From: Geobacter sp. AOG2
Lineage (GTDB): Bacteria > Desulfobacterota > Desulfuromonadia > Geobacterales > Pseudopelobacteraceae
DNA: 64,000 nt
Direction of reading: 5' to 3'
Assembly (NCBI RefSeq): GCF_019972295.1
Contig: NZ_BLJA01000001.1
Location: 2,008,117 to 2,072,116, forward strand
A program made the position numbers and the translations under genes. Positions 28,181 to 40,654 of this stretch are shown here, in pieces. The notes beneath the pieces are model-generated. The model was given only the letters and a program-made list of their open reading frames with translations, was not told where the DNA came from and searched no databases. Position 1 is the stretch's first letter. Each line of letters starts with the position of its first letter.

Positions 28181-29190
28181 GCAGCCTCACCAGCCTTTCG
28201 AACCGAGTTAAGCGAAATACCACCGCTCCAGAGATGGTAGAAACCGGCGATGATAACCGGGAAGAAAGCCGTACCGTGAATGATCAGGGCGATGCTGACC
28301 GAGGTGTTGTCGGCAATGCCGAAGGCGGAAAGTCCTTTGAAACAGGCGTAGTGGTAGGTGCCGATAAAGCCGGGCGAGGCCGGAACCATGACGGCAAATA
28401 CCAAAAGAACCAGAATGAACATGGACGCGGTAATGGGAAGGTGAATACCGAACCCTCGGAGCGCCATATCCACCGGAAGCACCGCAAACGTCCAGATCAA
28501 AAGAGACGACACCAGCATGGCCAGGATATGCCCACTCCGACTGGACAGCCTGATTCCGGTGATAAACGAGCCCAACAGCGGAATAACACGTTCGCTCACC
28601 CTTTGGGGAAACGGTTTCAGTACCCAGGACACCAAACCAAGGGTCCTCATGGTCTGCCGTTTCAGCAGGTACAGGAATACAAGCACACCGCAGTAGAGCA
28701 GGAACATTACCAGGCCGCCGGCTCTCAGCGCCGTTTCGGCGTCGGCCATGTCACCGGGCAGGCGCAGGGTGAACAGGGTTGCCAGCAGGATCAGAAGTAC
28801 CGTAAATCCGTCGAACAACCGGTCGATCACCAGGGACGCGAAGACCGCCGGAGTTTCCAATCCCTCGCGCCGGGCCAGCACATACGCCCGCACGAACTCG
28901 CCCAGCCGGGCCGGCAGAAGGTTGTTGGCCATATATCCGATGATGGTTGCCGGATAGAGCGAAGCCAGCGAGATGACCTTTTCGGAGATCAGCAGATAAT
29001 GCCAGCGTACCGCCCGCAAGAAATAGCTGATAAAGGTGAACACGACTGCCAGGGCGATATAGCGGTAATCCACCATTTCCAGAGCGGCGGCCAGTTGGTG
29101 AAAATCAATTTTCCTGAAAAGAAGCGTCATGAAAAAGACGCTGATGCCGATCCCAAGCCAGAATTTCAGGTCAAAAGTATGCTTCTTCAC
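28177..29190 (-). CDS. LPG-synthase/UPF0104 transmembrane protein
   Basis: The 337-residue protein has about eight membrane segments and the family motif NNLLPARLGEFVRAYVLARREG. This is the flippase-like region of lysylphosphatidylglycerol synthases without the C-terminal aminoacyltransferase domain. Stand-alone members lie near glycosyltransferases and are thought to move lipids or lipid-linked sugars. The four-base overlap with the DUF2723 gene supports a shared role. It starts one base after the ribF stop. Confidence 0.85.
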   Translation of the reverse strand: MKKHTFDLKFWLGIGISVFFMTLLFRKIDFHQLAAALEMVDYRYIALAVVFTFISYFLRAVRWHYLLISEKVISLASLYPATIIGYMANNLLPARLGEFVRAYVLARREGLETPAVFASLVIDRLFDGFTVLLILLATLFTLRLPGDMADAETALRAGGLVMFLLYCGVLVFLYLLKRQTMRTLGLVSWVLKPFPQRVSERVIPLLGSFITGIRLSSRSGHILAMLVSSLLIWTFAVLPVDMALRGFGIHLPITASMFILVLLVFAVMVPASPGFIGTYHYACFKGLSAFGIADNTSVSIALIIHGTAFFPVIIAGFYHLWSGGISLNSVRKAGEAA

Positions 29191-29191
29191 A

Positions 29192-30166
29192 TCATTCTCC
29201 GATCCGTACCGGGGAGAGTAAAGGCTTGATCAGGCTGCTATCGGCCGAGTCCAGGACCGTTCTGGTCGTGGCCACATCTTGTTGAATAGCTTTGATGAGC
29301 GCAGCGGCGTCCGGGAATTTCGCTTCCCCCCGCAGGCGTTGCACGAAACAGATGGCAATCTCGCGGTCGTAGAGTTTGCCGGAAAAATCCAGCAGAAAGA
29401 CCTCGATGGTGCGCCCGCCACCTTCAAAGGTCGGGTTGTTGCCGATGTTGCAGGCACCCTTGAGAATGCGGCCATCCACGGAAACCATGACCGCGTAAAC
29501 GCCATCGGGAGGCACCAGTTCGTTACGGGTCGAGATGTTCGCAGTGGGGAATCCCAGGGTAAGGCCGATCTCCCGCCCGTGCACGACCGTGCCGGAGATG
29601 ACGTGATACCTCCCCAGGATGCCGCTGGCGGCCGGCATGTCTCCGCTGTTGATGAGGCGACGCGCCAGGCTGCTGCTGAAAACGACCTCCCCCTCCCCGA
29701 TCGGGCTTATATCCTCCAGGGTAAAGCCGCATGCACTCCCCAGGCGCTCCAAAGTAGCCTGGTTCCCTTGGCGATCCTTCCCAAAGGCATAATCGTGGCC
29801 GATAATGATATGGTTCATCCCCAGAAATCCTACGAGGATATCGCGTACAAACGCCTCAGCCGGCATTCGGGAGAATTCGGGCGTGAATTCGATCACCGCC
29901 AGGCAGTCAACTCCTGTTTCGGCAATGAGGAGTTTTTTCTGGGCGAATGTGGTGATCAGTGGTGGAGCGGCATCGGGCGCCAGCACCGCCAGCGGGTGCG
30001 GATCAAAGGTTACCACAACCGAGGGGAGTCCGCGCTGGGCGCTCGCAACCTTCACCTGTCGAAACAGTTCGGCATGTCCTCGATGGACTCCGTCGAAATT
30101 ACCGATAGTTATGACGGAATTATCAAAGTTATGCTTGAAAACATCAGAACCAGTCAGTAGACGCAT
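29192..30166 (-). CDS. ribF: Bifunctional riboflavin kinase / FAD synthetase
   Basis: The 324-residue enzyme makes FMN and FAD. The N-terminal adenylyltransferase has GNFDGVHRGH (HxGH-type nucleotidyl transfer motif) and VVTFDPHP; the C-terminal kinase has GRYHVISGTVVHGREIG and GFPTANI with VYAVMV. An additional C-terminal stretch of about 20 residues ends the protein. It lies in a co-directional run from recG to aroE, 36 bp after recG. Confidence 0.95.
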   Translation of the reverse strand: MRLLTGSDVFKHNFDNSVITIGNFDGVHRGHAELFRQVKVASAQRGLPSVVVTFDPHPLAVLAPDAAPPLITTFAQKKLLIAETGVDCLAVIEFTPEFSRMPAEAFVRDILVGFLGMNHIIIGHDYAFGKDRQGNQATLERLGSACGFTLEDISPIGEGEVVFSSSLARRLINSGDMPAASGILGRYHVISGTVVHGREIGLTLGFPTANISTRNELVPPDGVYAVMVSVDGRILKGACNIGNNPTFEGGGRTIEVFLLDFSGKLYDREIAICFVQRLRGEAKFPDAAALIKAIQQDVATTRTVLDSADSSLIKPLLSPVRIGE

Positions 30167-30202
30167 GCAGCAAACATCCCATTTCCTGTTAAGAAATAAA
30201 AA

Positions 30203-32560
30203 CTACCCGATCAACGCCAGTTCCAGCCGCTGTCCCCAACGCCGCAACAGCTCATCCTTGAGGGATGCGTGGCCCGCAGCCGACAACTCGGGGTCACGCT
30301 CCAGCAGGCCGAACGCCGCTTGCCGTGCCTGCTCCAGAAGGCTGCCGTCCCGCAGGATATTGGCCACCCGGAAATCGGGCATGCCCGACTGGCGAATACC
30401 GAGAAAATCGCCGGGACCGCGAATTTCCAGGTCGGCTTCGGCAATGCGAAAACCGTCGGTCGTAGACTCCATGACCTTGAGCCGCCTCTCGCCATCCTCG
30501 GAGAGCTTGCCGGCGGTCAACAGGATACAGCGCGACCTGGCACTGCCCCGTCCCACCCGACCCCGCAATTGATGGAGCTGGGAGAGGCCGAAACGCTCGG
30601 CATGTTCGATGACCATTACCGTGGCATTGGGGACATCTATTCCCACCTCGATAACCGTGGTGGACACCAGAATATCCAGGTCGCGGGCCTTGAAGGACCC
30701 CATCACGGTTTCCTTCTCGTCCGGCGCCATACGGCCGTGCAGCAGTCCGATGCGCAAATCGGGGAATACGTCCCGGCTCAGAAGCTCGGCCATCTGGCTG
30801 GCGGCCTTGAGGTCCGACTTCTCGGTTTCCTCCACCAGCGGATAGATGACGTAGGCCTGCCGCCCCTGACGTACTTCATCGCGGATCGCGGCGTATACCT
30901 GCGACCGCCGGGATTCGAAGGCTATTCGGGTTTCCACGGGCGTACGTCCCGGCGGAAGCTCGTCGATAACCGACAAGGAAAGGTCGCCGAACAGGGTCAT
31001 GGCAAGGGTCCGGGGGATCGGGGTGGCGGTCATCACCAGGATATCGGGGTTGCACCCTTTTTTTCTGAGGACACCCCGCTGTAGAACGCCGAAGCGATGC
31101 TGTTCGTCTATGATGCCCAGTCCCAAGCGGGCAAACTCGACCTTTTCCTGAATCACGGCATGGGTGCCGATAACAATCTGGGCGCTGCCGTTGGCTACGC
31201 GCGCCAGAACTTCGGACTTGGCCTTGCCTTTCATGCCCGCGGTGATCAACACGGTTTCAATGCCCAGTTCGGTGCAAAAACGGTGGATAGTGTGCCAGTG
31301 TTGTTCGGCCAGGATTTCGGTGGGGGCCATGATGGCCACCTGATAGCCGTTTTCCACCGCAACCAGTGCCGCCATCAGCGCCACCAGCGTCTTGCCGCTC
31401 CCCACGTCTCCCTGCACCAGCCTGTGCATGGGATGAGGCGCCATCATATCCGTCTTGATCTCGGACAAAACCCGGCGCTGGGCGCCGGTCAACTCGAAGG
31501 GGAGCAACCGGGCCAATTGTTTCGTGTAGCGATGGGTCACCTGGAAGGCAATACCCTCTTCCAACGCAACCCCTCTTTTTTTGAGTGCCAGCCCCAACTC
31601 CCAGAAAAAAAACTCGTCAAAGGCGATGGCCCGGTGGGCCGGGGTACGCCCCTGATTGAGGTCGTCCAGACCGGCTTCCGGCGGCGGCAGGTGCAGATCC
31701 CGCACGGATTGCCGCAGGCCGGGCAGCGACAGTGGCTCCAAAATGGCCGCGGGCACCAATTCCTGAAGCGAGCCCAGGAAGCCGTCCACCACCTCTTTCA
31801 TCACCTTGCGCATGACCTTCTGGCCCAGCCCCTCGGTCAGCGGGTAGACCGGCACGATCCGCCCGAAGTTGACCGGGTCTGCCGCAAGCACATCCTGAAC
31901 GCGTTTCCCCTCCTCCAGCCACTCCACGTCCGGGTGGTGCACCTCGCGCTGGTAGCCGAACTGAGATACCTCGCCGGTGAAGATGCCGCTCCGGCCCGGT
32001 TTCCAGACCCGCTTCATGAAGGTCGGGTTGGCGTTGAACCACTTGAAAGCGATGGTACCGCTGTCGTCCGCAACCAGAGCCTCGAAGAACCGCCTCCCCC
32101 CCTTGGTGGCCGTGATATCCGCCGAAAGCACCTTGCCGGAAAAGACCGCGCTGGTGCCCGGTTTCAAACGGACGATGGGGGTCAACTCGCGGCGATCCTC
32201 ATAACGGTGCGGCAGCAGGTACAGGGCGTCCTCGACGCACATCACCCCCCGCTTTTCCAAAAGCTCCGAGAGCTTCGGCCCGACCCCCTTGATGAATTGC
32301 ATGCGGGTCTGGAGGTTTTTGCGGGCAATGGCCTCCTTGAGCGCCGCGCCGTCTTCCTGCGGGTGAACCGGTCCTGCCGCAGCCCCGCTTTCCTTTTCCC
32401 GGGGAGGGAGGGGAACGGATTCCCGTGACGCACGAAGCACCAGCATGCCTTTCTCCCCCATCTCCACGGAAACAGCGTCACCCGGCCCGACACCAAGATG
32501 ATTACGGAGTTCGGGGGGAATGATCAGGGCGTTTTCGGCTGAAAGGGTCAGCTTTGGCAC
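30203..32560 (-). CDS. recG: RecG branch-migration helicase with N-terminal AbrB-like domain
   Basis: The protein has 785 residues. Residues 1-45 (PKLTLSAENALIIPPELRNH, then GVGPGDAVSVEM) read as a SpoVT/AbrB-type swapped-hairpin domain, followed by a Pro/Gly/Glu-rich linker (45-75). From about 85 on it is standard RecG: helix-hairpin KGVGPKLSELLEKRGV, the wedge OB domain, Walker A GDVGSGKT, DEQH box, HGRMAPDEKE and GRVGRG. RecG regresses stalled forks and migrates Holliday junctions. The N-terminal addition is not part of the E. coli enzyme. The helicase call is secure; the AbrB assignment is inferred from pattern. Confidence 0.93.
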   Translation of the reverse strand: MPKLTLSAENALIIPPELRNHLGVGPGDAVSVEMGEKGMLVLRASRESVPLPPREKESGAAAGPVHPQEDGAALKEAIARKNLQTRMQFIKGVGPKLSELLEKRGVMCVEDALYLLPHRYEDRRELTPIVRLKPGTSAVFSGKVLSADITATKGGRRFFEALVADDSGTIAFKWFNANPTFMKRVWKPGRSGIFTGEVSQFGYQREVHHPDVEWLEEGKRVQDVLAADPVNFGRIVPVYPLTEGLGQKVMRKVMKEVVDGFLGSLQELVPAAILEPLSLPGLRQSVRDLHLPPPEAGLDDLNQGRTPAHRAIAFDEFFFWELGLALKKRGVALEEGIAFQVTHRYTKQLARLLPFELTGAQRRVLSEIKTDMMAPHPMHRLVQGDVGSGKTLVALMAALVAVENGYQVAIMAPTEILAEQHWHTIHRFCTELGIETVLITAGMKGKAKSEVLARVANGSAQIVIGTHAVIQEKVEFARLGLGIIDEQHRFGVLQRGVLRKKGCNPDILVMTATPIPRTLAMTLFGDLSLSVIDELPPGRTPVETRIAFESRRSQVYAAIRDEVRQGRQAYVIYPLVEETEKSDLKAASQMAELLSRDVFPDLRIGLLHGRMAPDEKETVMGSFKARDLDILVSTTVIEVGIDVPNATVMVIEHAERFGLSQLHQLRGRVGRGSARSRCILLTAGKLSEDGERRLKVMESTTDGFRIAEADLEIRGPGDFLGIRQSGMPDFRVANILRDGSLLEQARQAAFGLLERDPELSAAGHASLKDELLRRWGQRLELALIG

Positions 32561-32819
32561 GGAAAGGCTCTCGATACCGATACGGTTTGCGCTCCGCCGG
32601 AACGGCGGGCGGTTTTATCAAAGGCACGGGATGATGAATGGCCTGGGCCATGAGACGGCAATTTTTCCGATATTCGCAGTCAGAGATAATGTGCTCTTTA
32701 TACACCATAGCAGCGCCAAAATCCACCTCAAACGGGTAATGGCGGAGACTTATGGGCAGGGACTTTCCCGACCTTCGCGGGGAGGTTCTCCGATTGACCG
32801 GATGGCTATTCCCACCCTC

Positions 32820-33359
32820 CTACGTCGGCGAAAGCGTAAAGGCCTTCAAAGGCGTATGGACGGCTCCCTGCGACGTCAGGAGACTCTTGAAGAGGATGAA
32901 CCTCCGCACGTCAACCGACGGAAGACACATCTTCCCGTGGTCGCCCAGAAAGGCCTCCACCTCGCGGGGAACGGGAAGCTTGAGGCGTGCCAGGGTTATG
33001 TGAGGGGAGAAGGGGCGCTCCTCCAGAGGGATGCCGCAGGCCAGCACCGTTTCGCGAACCAGGGAGGCCAGTCTGTTCAAGCGCGGTTCCGGTTCCAGCC
33101 CGACCCACAGCACCCGGGGCCGGCTACGATCGGGGAAGCAACCGGCGCCGCTGAACCGGAGGCTGAATCCGGGTGACTGGATCGCGGCCAACGACCCGGT
33201 CAGCCGTTCAATCGTGACTTCGTCGACCTCGCCGAGGAACGCAAGGGTCAGATGGATCTGTTCCATCGGCACCCAACGGCTTCCGGGGATGTGGGCACGT
33301 ATCTTTTCAAGGTGCCGTTTTATGGTGTCGGGAAGCTCGATGGCGATAAAGAGGCGCAT
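32820..33359 (-). CDS. thpR: RNA 2',3'-cyclic phosphodiesterase (LigT/ThpR family)
   Basis: The 179-residue protein carries both HxTx motifs of the 2H phosphoesterase superfamily: HLTLAFLG and HITLARLK. MRLFIAIELPDTIK is the usual opening. Members hydrolyse RNA 2',3'-cyclic phosphates and can ligate 2'-5' bonds in vitro. The gene precedes recG by 259 bp; that gap shows no gene or clear signal. Confidence 0.93.
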   Translation of the reverse strand: MRLFIAIELPDTIKRHLEKIRAHIPGSRWVPMEQIHLTLAFLGEVDEVTIERLTGSLAAIQSPGFSLRFSGAGCFPDRSRPRVLWVGLEPEPRLNRLASLVRETVLACGIPLEERPFSPHITLARLKLPVPREVEAFLGDHGKMCLPSVDVRRFILFKSLLTSQGAVHTPLKAFTLSPT

Positions 33360-33419
33360 GGCGACCCCTTCCGTAAAGCTACTCTTTTTTTATTATATAC
33401 CACTTCCTGCGCAAAACGT

Positions 33420-33452
33420 AAAAAGCCCCCAAGGAAGGGATTCCCTGGGGGC
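33420..33452 (-). terminator. Terminator after the DUF1858 gene
   Basis: On the minus strand GCCCCCAGGG...CCTTGGGGGC forms a GC-rich stem followed by TTTTT. Confidence 0.8.
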
Positions 33453-33480
33453 TTGAGGTAACGGATGGCCCGCTACGGGA

Positions 33481-33684
33481 TCAGGCGGCAATGGCTGCGT
33501 TGAGATCCTTCACCAGCGCATCGGCGTCGATACCGTGGGCATTGGCCCCCTGTTCAAGGCTTTCATTCTGGGCGCCCATGCAGCCGATGCATCCCAGGTT
33601 GTACTTCTGCAGCACCGAAACCACCTCGGGGTGCATGCGCATAACTTCAAAAAATGTCATATTCTTGGTGATCGTATCCGCCAT
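33481..33684 (-). CDS. DUF1858 domain protein
   Basis: The 67-residue protein is a single DUF1858 domain. The opening ITKNMTFFEVMRMHPEVVSVLQKYNLGCIGCMG with two cysteines (CIGC) is the family signature. DUF1858 domains often accompany hybrid cluster proteins and other Fe-S redox proteins in anaerobes; no such partner is adjacent. It starts 27 bp after the greA stop with GGAGAG upstream and is closed by a strong terminator, so it ends the greA transcript. Confidence 0.85.
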   Translation of the reverse strand: MADTITKNMTFFEVMRMHPEVVSVLQKYNLGCIGCMGAQNESLEQGANAHGIDADALVKDLNAAIAA

Positions 33685-33711
33685 GATTGTCTCTCCTTGC
33701 AGAAAGGGTAT

Positions 33712-34188
33712 TTATTCGTATTTGATGTCGATGATCTCGTATTCCTTGGTCCCCGACGGGACCGTCACCTTGACGGTATCGTCCAGCTTGTGGCCGATCA
33801 ACGCCTTACCGACGGGGGACGTACACGAGATCTTGCTCAGCTTGATATCCGCCTCATCCTCGCCGACGATCTTGTAGCTCACCTCCTCCTCGGAGGCTGT
33901 GTCGTACAGGGTTACGGTAGAACCGAAGACCACCTTGTCCGGCTTCATGCCGGAAAGATCCACAACGTAGGCGCGGGCCAGCTTGCCGTTCAATTCCTGA
34001 ATGCGTCCTTCAATAAAGGCCTGGCGATTTTTGGCGGCATCGTACTCGGCATTTTCCGAAAGATCGCCATGACTGCGCGCCTCGGCGATATCCTGAATAA
34101 CCTTGGGGCGCTCCTCGCGGATCAGGCGTTTCAACTCCTCTTGCAGAGCCTCAAAACTTTCTTTTGTCAATGGGATGGAATGGGACAT
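33712..34188 (-). CDS. greA: Transcription elongation factor GreA
   Basis: The 158-residue protein has the N-terminal coiled coil (SFEALQEELKRLIREERPKVIQDIAEARSHGDLSENAEYDAAK, shortened here: HGDLSENAEYDAAK carries the acidic tip) and the C-terminal FKBP-like domain with SPVGKALIGHKLDDTVKV. It restarts backtracked RNA polymerase by stimulating transcript cleavage. Its position after carB is common in this group. Confidence 0.96.
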   Translation of the reverse strand: MSHSIPLTKESFEALQEELKRLIREERPKVIQDIAEARSHGDLSENAEYDAAKNRQAFIEGRIQELNGKLARAYVVDLSGMKPDKVVFGSTVTLYDTASEEEVSYKIVGEDEADIKLSKISCTSPVGKALIGHKLDDTVKVTVPSGTKEYEIIDIKYE

Positions 34189-34265
34189 CTACTCATAAGC
34201 TCCTGAACACAAAATTGATACAAAACCGGCAATGTATGATAACAGCGGCACTCTACCCGGTGGCG

Positions 34266-37517
<3,252 letters not shown>

Positions 37518-37540
37518 ATATGCATGACTCCTTCTTGTGA

Positions 37541-37867
37541 TTAGCGGAATATAAAAAAAACTGCTCCGGCAAGGCAAAAACCGGCCCAGAGATAGTTCCA
37601 GGTCAGGGTGGTGCCCATGTACAGTACGGCAAAGGGTACAAAGACCGACAGGGTGATGACCTCCTGCATGATCTTCAACTGCGCCAGGGAAAAACGGCCG
37701 TAACCCATGCGGTTGGCCGGCACCTGAATCAGATATTCAAAGAACGCGATCCCCCACGAAACCGCCACGGCGATCAGCCAGTGCCGGGTCCGCAGGTTCT
37801 TGAGGTGGGCATACCAGGCAAAGGTCATGAAGATGTTGGATAGTACCAGCAGCCCTACCGTTCTCAT
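37541..37867 (-). CDS. DUF486 small membrane protein
   Basis: The 108-residue protein has four hydrophobic helices and the DUF486 hallmarks [28 protein letters not shown] and [10 protein letters not shown]. The family resembles half of a drug/metabolite transporter; its substrate is unknown. The ATG overlaps the stop codon of the ferritin-like gene (ATGA), so translation is coupled. The longer frame upstream lies within that gene and is not used. Confidence 0.88.
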   Translation of the reverse strand: MRTVGLLVLSNIFMTFAWYAHLKNLRTRHWLIAVAVSWGIAFFEYLIQVPANRMGYGRFSLAQLKIMQEVITLSVFVPFAVLYMGTTLTWNYLWAGFCLAGAVFFIFR

Positions 37868-38361
37868 CCGGTCATATCCGTCCGCGCAAGGGTTATGATG
37901 GCCAGGAATCTCTTCAGCGACTGGACATGTTCCTGATCGAAAGACATCATCGCCCTGAAAATCTTTTGAATGGAACCATCGGTAAACCTGACGACACTCT
38001 CCACATGCAGGTCGGCCAGCGATTCCTCCATCTCGATGGCCCGAACCAGGGCGGTTTCCAGATCGGGGGGCTGCTGCCGGACATGGGACAGGAGCGCACC
38101 CAGCTTGTGGCATACCCGTTCAGCTCTATCGGTATCGACCGCTAGGGCAAAATCGGCTTTCCGGTAGAGCCTGTCGGCGAGTTCAAACTGCCGGAGGTGA
38201 TTTTCCTCTTCAATCGCCGTCTTGTGCCACAACTGGGCCGCGTCGGGATTCTCGTGAAAAAGCTCGCTGTAGTAATGATAGAGTTCCGCAGTTTGGGCTT
38301 CGATCTTTGCGCAGATCTCAAAGATATGACAATCGCCCGAATGCTTGCCTGTGCTCTCCAT
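37864..38361 (-). CDS. Ferritin-like / rubrerythrin-type diiron protein
   Basis: The 165-residue protein has the spaced carboxylate pattern of a ferritin-like four-helix bundle: EICAKIEAQTAELYHYYSELF, KTAIEEENHLRQFE (ExxH), RAIEMEESLADLH and a last helix with DQEHVQSL. It lacks the rubredoxin domain of rubrerythrin. A role in iron binding or peroxide handling is likely. ATG 38361 is chosen because the longer reading to 38559 sits inside the radical SAM gene. It is linked to that gene upstream and overlaps the DUF486 gene downstream. Confidence 0.8.
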   Translation of the reverse strand: MESTGKHSGDCHIFEICAKIEAQTAELYHYYSELFHENPDAAQLWHKTAIEEENHLRQFELADRLYRKADFALAVDTDRAERVCHKLGALLSHVRQQPPDLETALVRAIEMEESLADLHVESVVRFTDGSIQKIFRAMMSFDQEHVQSLKRFLAIITLARTDMTG

Positions 38362-38381
38362 AGCCTCATAGACTCCTTCGC

Positions 38382-39284
38382 TCAATCCTGCACCCAGCCG
38401 TTCTCCAGGTCGAAATCCTCCAGCGCCTGCACCGCCTCGGCGTACTCGTCGTCGGTGATCTTCCTGCCCAGCGACGGCATATCCACGGCCAAATGGGCCG
38501 GGAAATACTGGCGCATCAGCGAAATGTGGGTTTCCGTCCCAAGGTTTTCGGCAATCCACGACAGGGTTTCCCGCGTTCCCGCCAACCCGTCCGGCAGGAC
38601 AAGATGGCGGATAATCAGGCCTTTTACCGCAAGACCTTCATCATCCAGTTCAAGATGTCCCACCTGTCTGAGCATCTCCCTGACAGCGGGCCGGTTATGA
38701 TCCCGGTAGCCCGGAGCCGAGGAGAAACGCTCTGCTGTCTCGTTGACGACATACTTCATATCCGGCAGAAAGACATCCACCACTCCGTCCAGGAGCGCCA
38801 GGGCATCCACCTTCTCGTAGCCGCTGGAATTCCATACCAGGGGAAGGCGGAACCCCTGGGGGATGGCCAGGTACAGCGCGGCCAGGATCTGGGGCAGATA
38901 GTGGGTCGGGGTGACGAAATTGATGTTGTGCACCCCCTGCCGCTGGAGCCTGAGCATCCTGTCGGCCAGGACCTTTGTTGTTATCGTCTCGCCGTTACCC
39001 ATCTGGCTGATGGGGAAATTCTGACAAAAACGGCACTTCAAGCTGCATCCGGTCAGGAAGATCGTACCGGAACCCCGCTCGCCGGAGATGGGCGGTTCCT
39101 CGCCGTGGTGGACATTGGCCGAGGCGATCGCCGGGTGCGCCCCGGCGCCGCAGACCCCGCGTTCCCCCCGGAGGCGGTTCACGCCGCAGTCGTGGGGACA
39201 GAGGTCGCAGGCAGCCAGCCGGGCGTAGGCCGTGCGCACACGCTTCAACAACTCGCCGGATTGATATAACGTCAGATAATTCAA
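38382..39284 (-). CDS. Radical SAM protein, PflA-like activating enzyme family
   Basis: The 300-residue protein has the radical SAM cluster motif CSLKCRFCQNFPIS (CxxxCxxC) and an N-terminal set of cysteines (CDLCPHDCGVNRL...GVCG) typical of the group often annotated as putative pyruvate-formate-lyase activating enzymes. No glycyl-radical enzyme is nearby, so its target is unknown. It lies between carA and carB with a ferritin-like gene, in the direction of the pyrimidine operon. Confidence 0.87.
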   Translation of the reverse strand: MNYLTLYQSGELLKRVRTAYARLAACDLCPHDCGVNRLRGERGVCGAGAHPAIASANVHHGEEPPISGERGSGTIFLTGCSLKCRFCQNFPISQMGNGETITTKVLADRMLRLQRQGVHNINFVTPTHYLPQILAALYLAIPQGFRLPLVWNSSGYEKVDALALLDGVVDVFLPDMKYVVNETAERFSSAPGYRDHNRPAVREMLRQVGHLELDDEGLAVKGLIIRHLVLPDGLAGTRETLSWIAENLGTETHISLMRQYFPAHLAVDMPSLGRKITDDEYAEAVQALEDFDLENGWVQD

Positions 39285-39305
39285 AGTGCTTTCTTCGTTA
39301 CGATT

Positions 39306-39414
39306 GCCGCTTTTACGCCAGCTCTGCGTAAGTCTTCAGGAGGCTCTTGTGCGGCGTAGCGCTGCTACGCCTCCGCGGCCTCCCTCGACAGCCTTGATCT
39401 GACGCAAAATCGAC
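39306..39414 (+). repeat. 109-bp palindromic element, type 2, copy D
   Basis: Ends are imperfect inverted repeats (GCCGCTTTTACGCCAG and the complement of CTGACGCAAAATCGAC). The core GGCGTAGCGCTGCTACGCC is at 39353-39371. It lies between carA and the radical SAM gene. Confidence 0.82.
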
Positions 39415-39486
39415 AACCGACTGGTAAAGGCAAACTAAATGCAGAGCGGCCGGCCGGCGCAAAAGCGGCAACCGTGCCGTACGTGC

Positions 39487-40608
39487 TTAGCGATACTTCT
39501 CCATCATTTCTACGAACCTTCCGAATAAATAGTGAGAATCATGGGGGCCGGGCGATGCCTCGGGGTGATGCTGCACCGAGAAGATCGGCAGGTCACAGTG
39601 ACGAATGCCTTCCACGGTCTGGTCGTTCAGATTTTCGTGTCCCAGACAGGCAACCGTGCCCAGTGAGTCCAGATCAACGGCAAAACCGTGGTTCTGGGCC
39701 GTGATCTCGACCTTGCGGGTCGCCATGTCCATGACCGGCAGATTGGAACCGTGGTTGCCGAAGGGGAGTTTCATGGTCTTGCCGCCCAGGGCCAAGCCCA
39801 ACAACTGGTGTCCGAGGCAGATGCCGAAGATCGGCTTTTTGCCGACGAGTTTACGGAGGTTCCCGATCACCCCGGTCAGTGGTTCCGGGTCGCCCGGGCC
39901 GTTGCTGAGGAAGATGCCGTCCGGGTTCATGGCCAGCACCTCTTCCGCCGGGAACGCGGCAGGCACGACGGTCACGTCGCAACCGGCATCCACGAGGCAG
40001 CGCAGGATGTTGTACTTAATGCCAAAATCGTAGGCCACCACCTTGTATTTCAGGCTGGCGGGGTCAACCGCGGCATATCCCTTCTGCAGGTCCCAGAGCC
40101 CCTCGGTCCAGTGGTACGGCTTGTCGCAACTGACGCCGCTGGCCAGGTCCAGACCGGCCATGCTGGGGACGGCCCGCGCCTTCGCCACAAGGCTCTCCCG
40201 GTCGAAATCGACCGTGGAGATGATCCCGTTCTGTGACCCCTTGTCCCGCAAATGCCTGGTCAAGGCACGGGTATCGAGCCCCTGAATGCCCACCACGCTG
40301 TTTTCCTTGAGATAGGCGTCCAGGCTCATGGTGGCGCGCCAGTTGGAATAGCAGTCCATATATTCCTTGACGATGAAGCCGGAGAGGAAAAGGCCGCGAC
40401 TCTCGATATCCTCCGGGTTGATGCCGGTATTGCCGATCTGCGGGTAGGTCATGGTGACCATCTGGCCCTTATAGGAGGGGTCGGTCAGGACCTCCTGATA
40501 GCCGCACATGGAGGTGTTGAAGACCACCTCACCCGTGGCTTCTCCGCCGGCTCCGAATGACGTACCCTCGAAAATGCGCCCGTCGGCGAGCGCAAGGACT
40601 GCTTTCAT
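39487..40608 (-). CDS. carA: Carbamoyl phosphate synthase small subunit
   Basis: The 373-residue glutamine amidotransferase subunit delivers ammonia to CarB. The nucleophile cysteine is in [15 protein letters not shown] and the His/Glu of the triad are in [14 protein letters not shown]. The N-terminal [15 protein letters not shown] is typical. It begins 46 bp after pyrC. A palindromic element follows its stop codon and the next gene is the radical SAM protein rather than carB. Confidence 0.97.
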   Translation of the reverse strand: MKAVLALADGRIFEGTSFGAGGEATGEVVFNTSMCGYQEVLTDPSYKGQMVTMTYPQIGNTGINPEDIESRGLFLSGFIVKEYMDCYSNWRATMSLDAYLKENSVVGIQGLDTRALTRHLRDKGSQNGIISTVDFDRESLVAKARAVPSMAGLDLASGVSCDKPYHWTEGLWDLQKGYAAVDPASLKYKVVAYDFGIKYNILRCLVDAGCDVTVVPAAFPAEEVLAMNPDGIFLSNGPGDPEPLTGVIGNLRKLVGKKPIFGICLGHQLLGLALGGKTMKLPFGNHGSNLPVMDMATRKVEITAQNHGFAVDLDSLGTVACLGHENLNDQTVEGIRHCDLPIFSVQHHPEASPGPHDSHYLFGRFVEMMEKYR

Positions 40609-40654
40609 ACGTTATGACTCCTTTTGATGAGACTCAATGACTTCTATTCTGGCG

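Noticed and set aside
31097-32428. A 443-codon plus-strand open frame opposite recG
   Set aside because: It mirrors the recG codons, has no ribosome-binding site or motif, and recG motifs are unambiguous.
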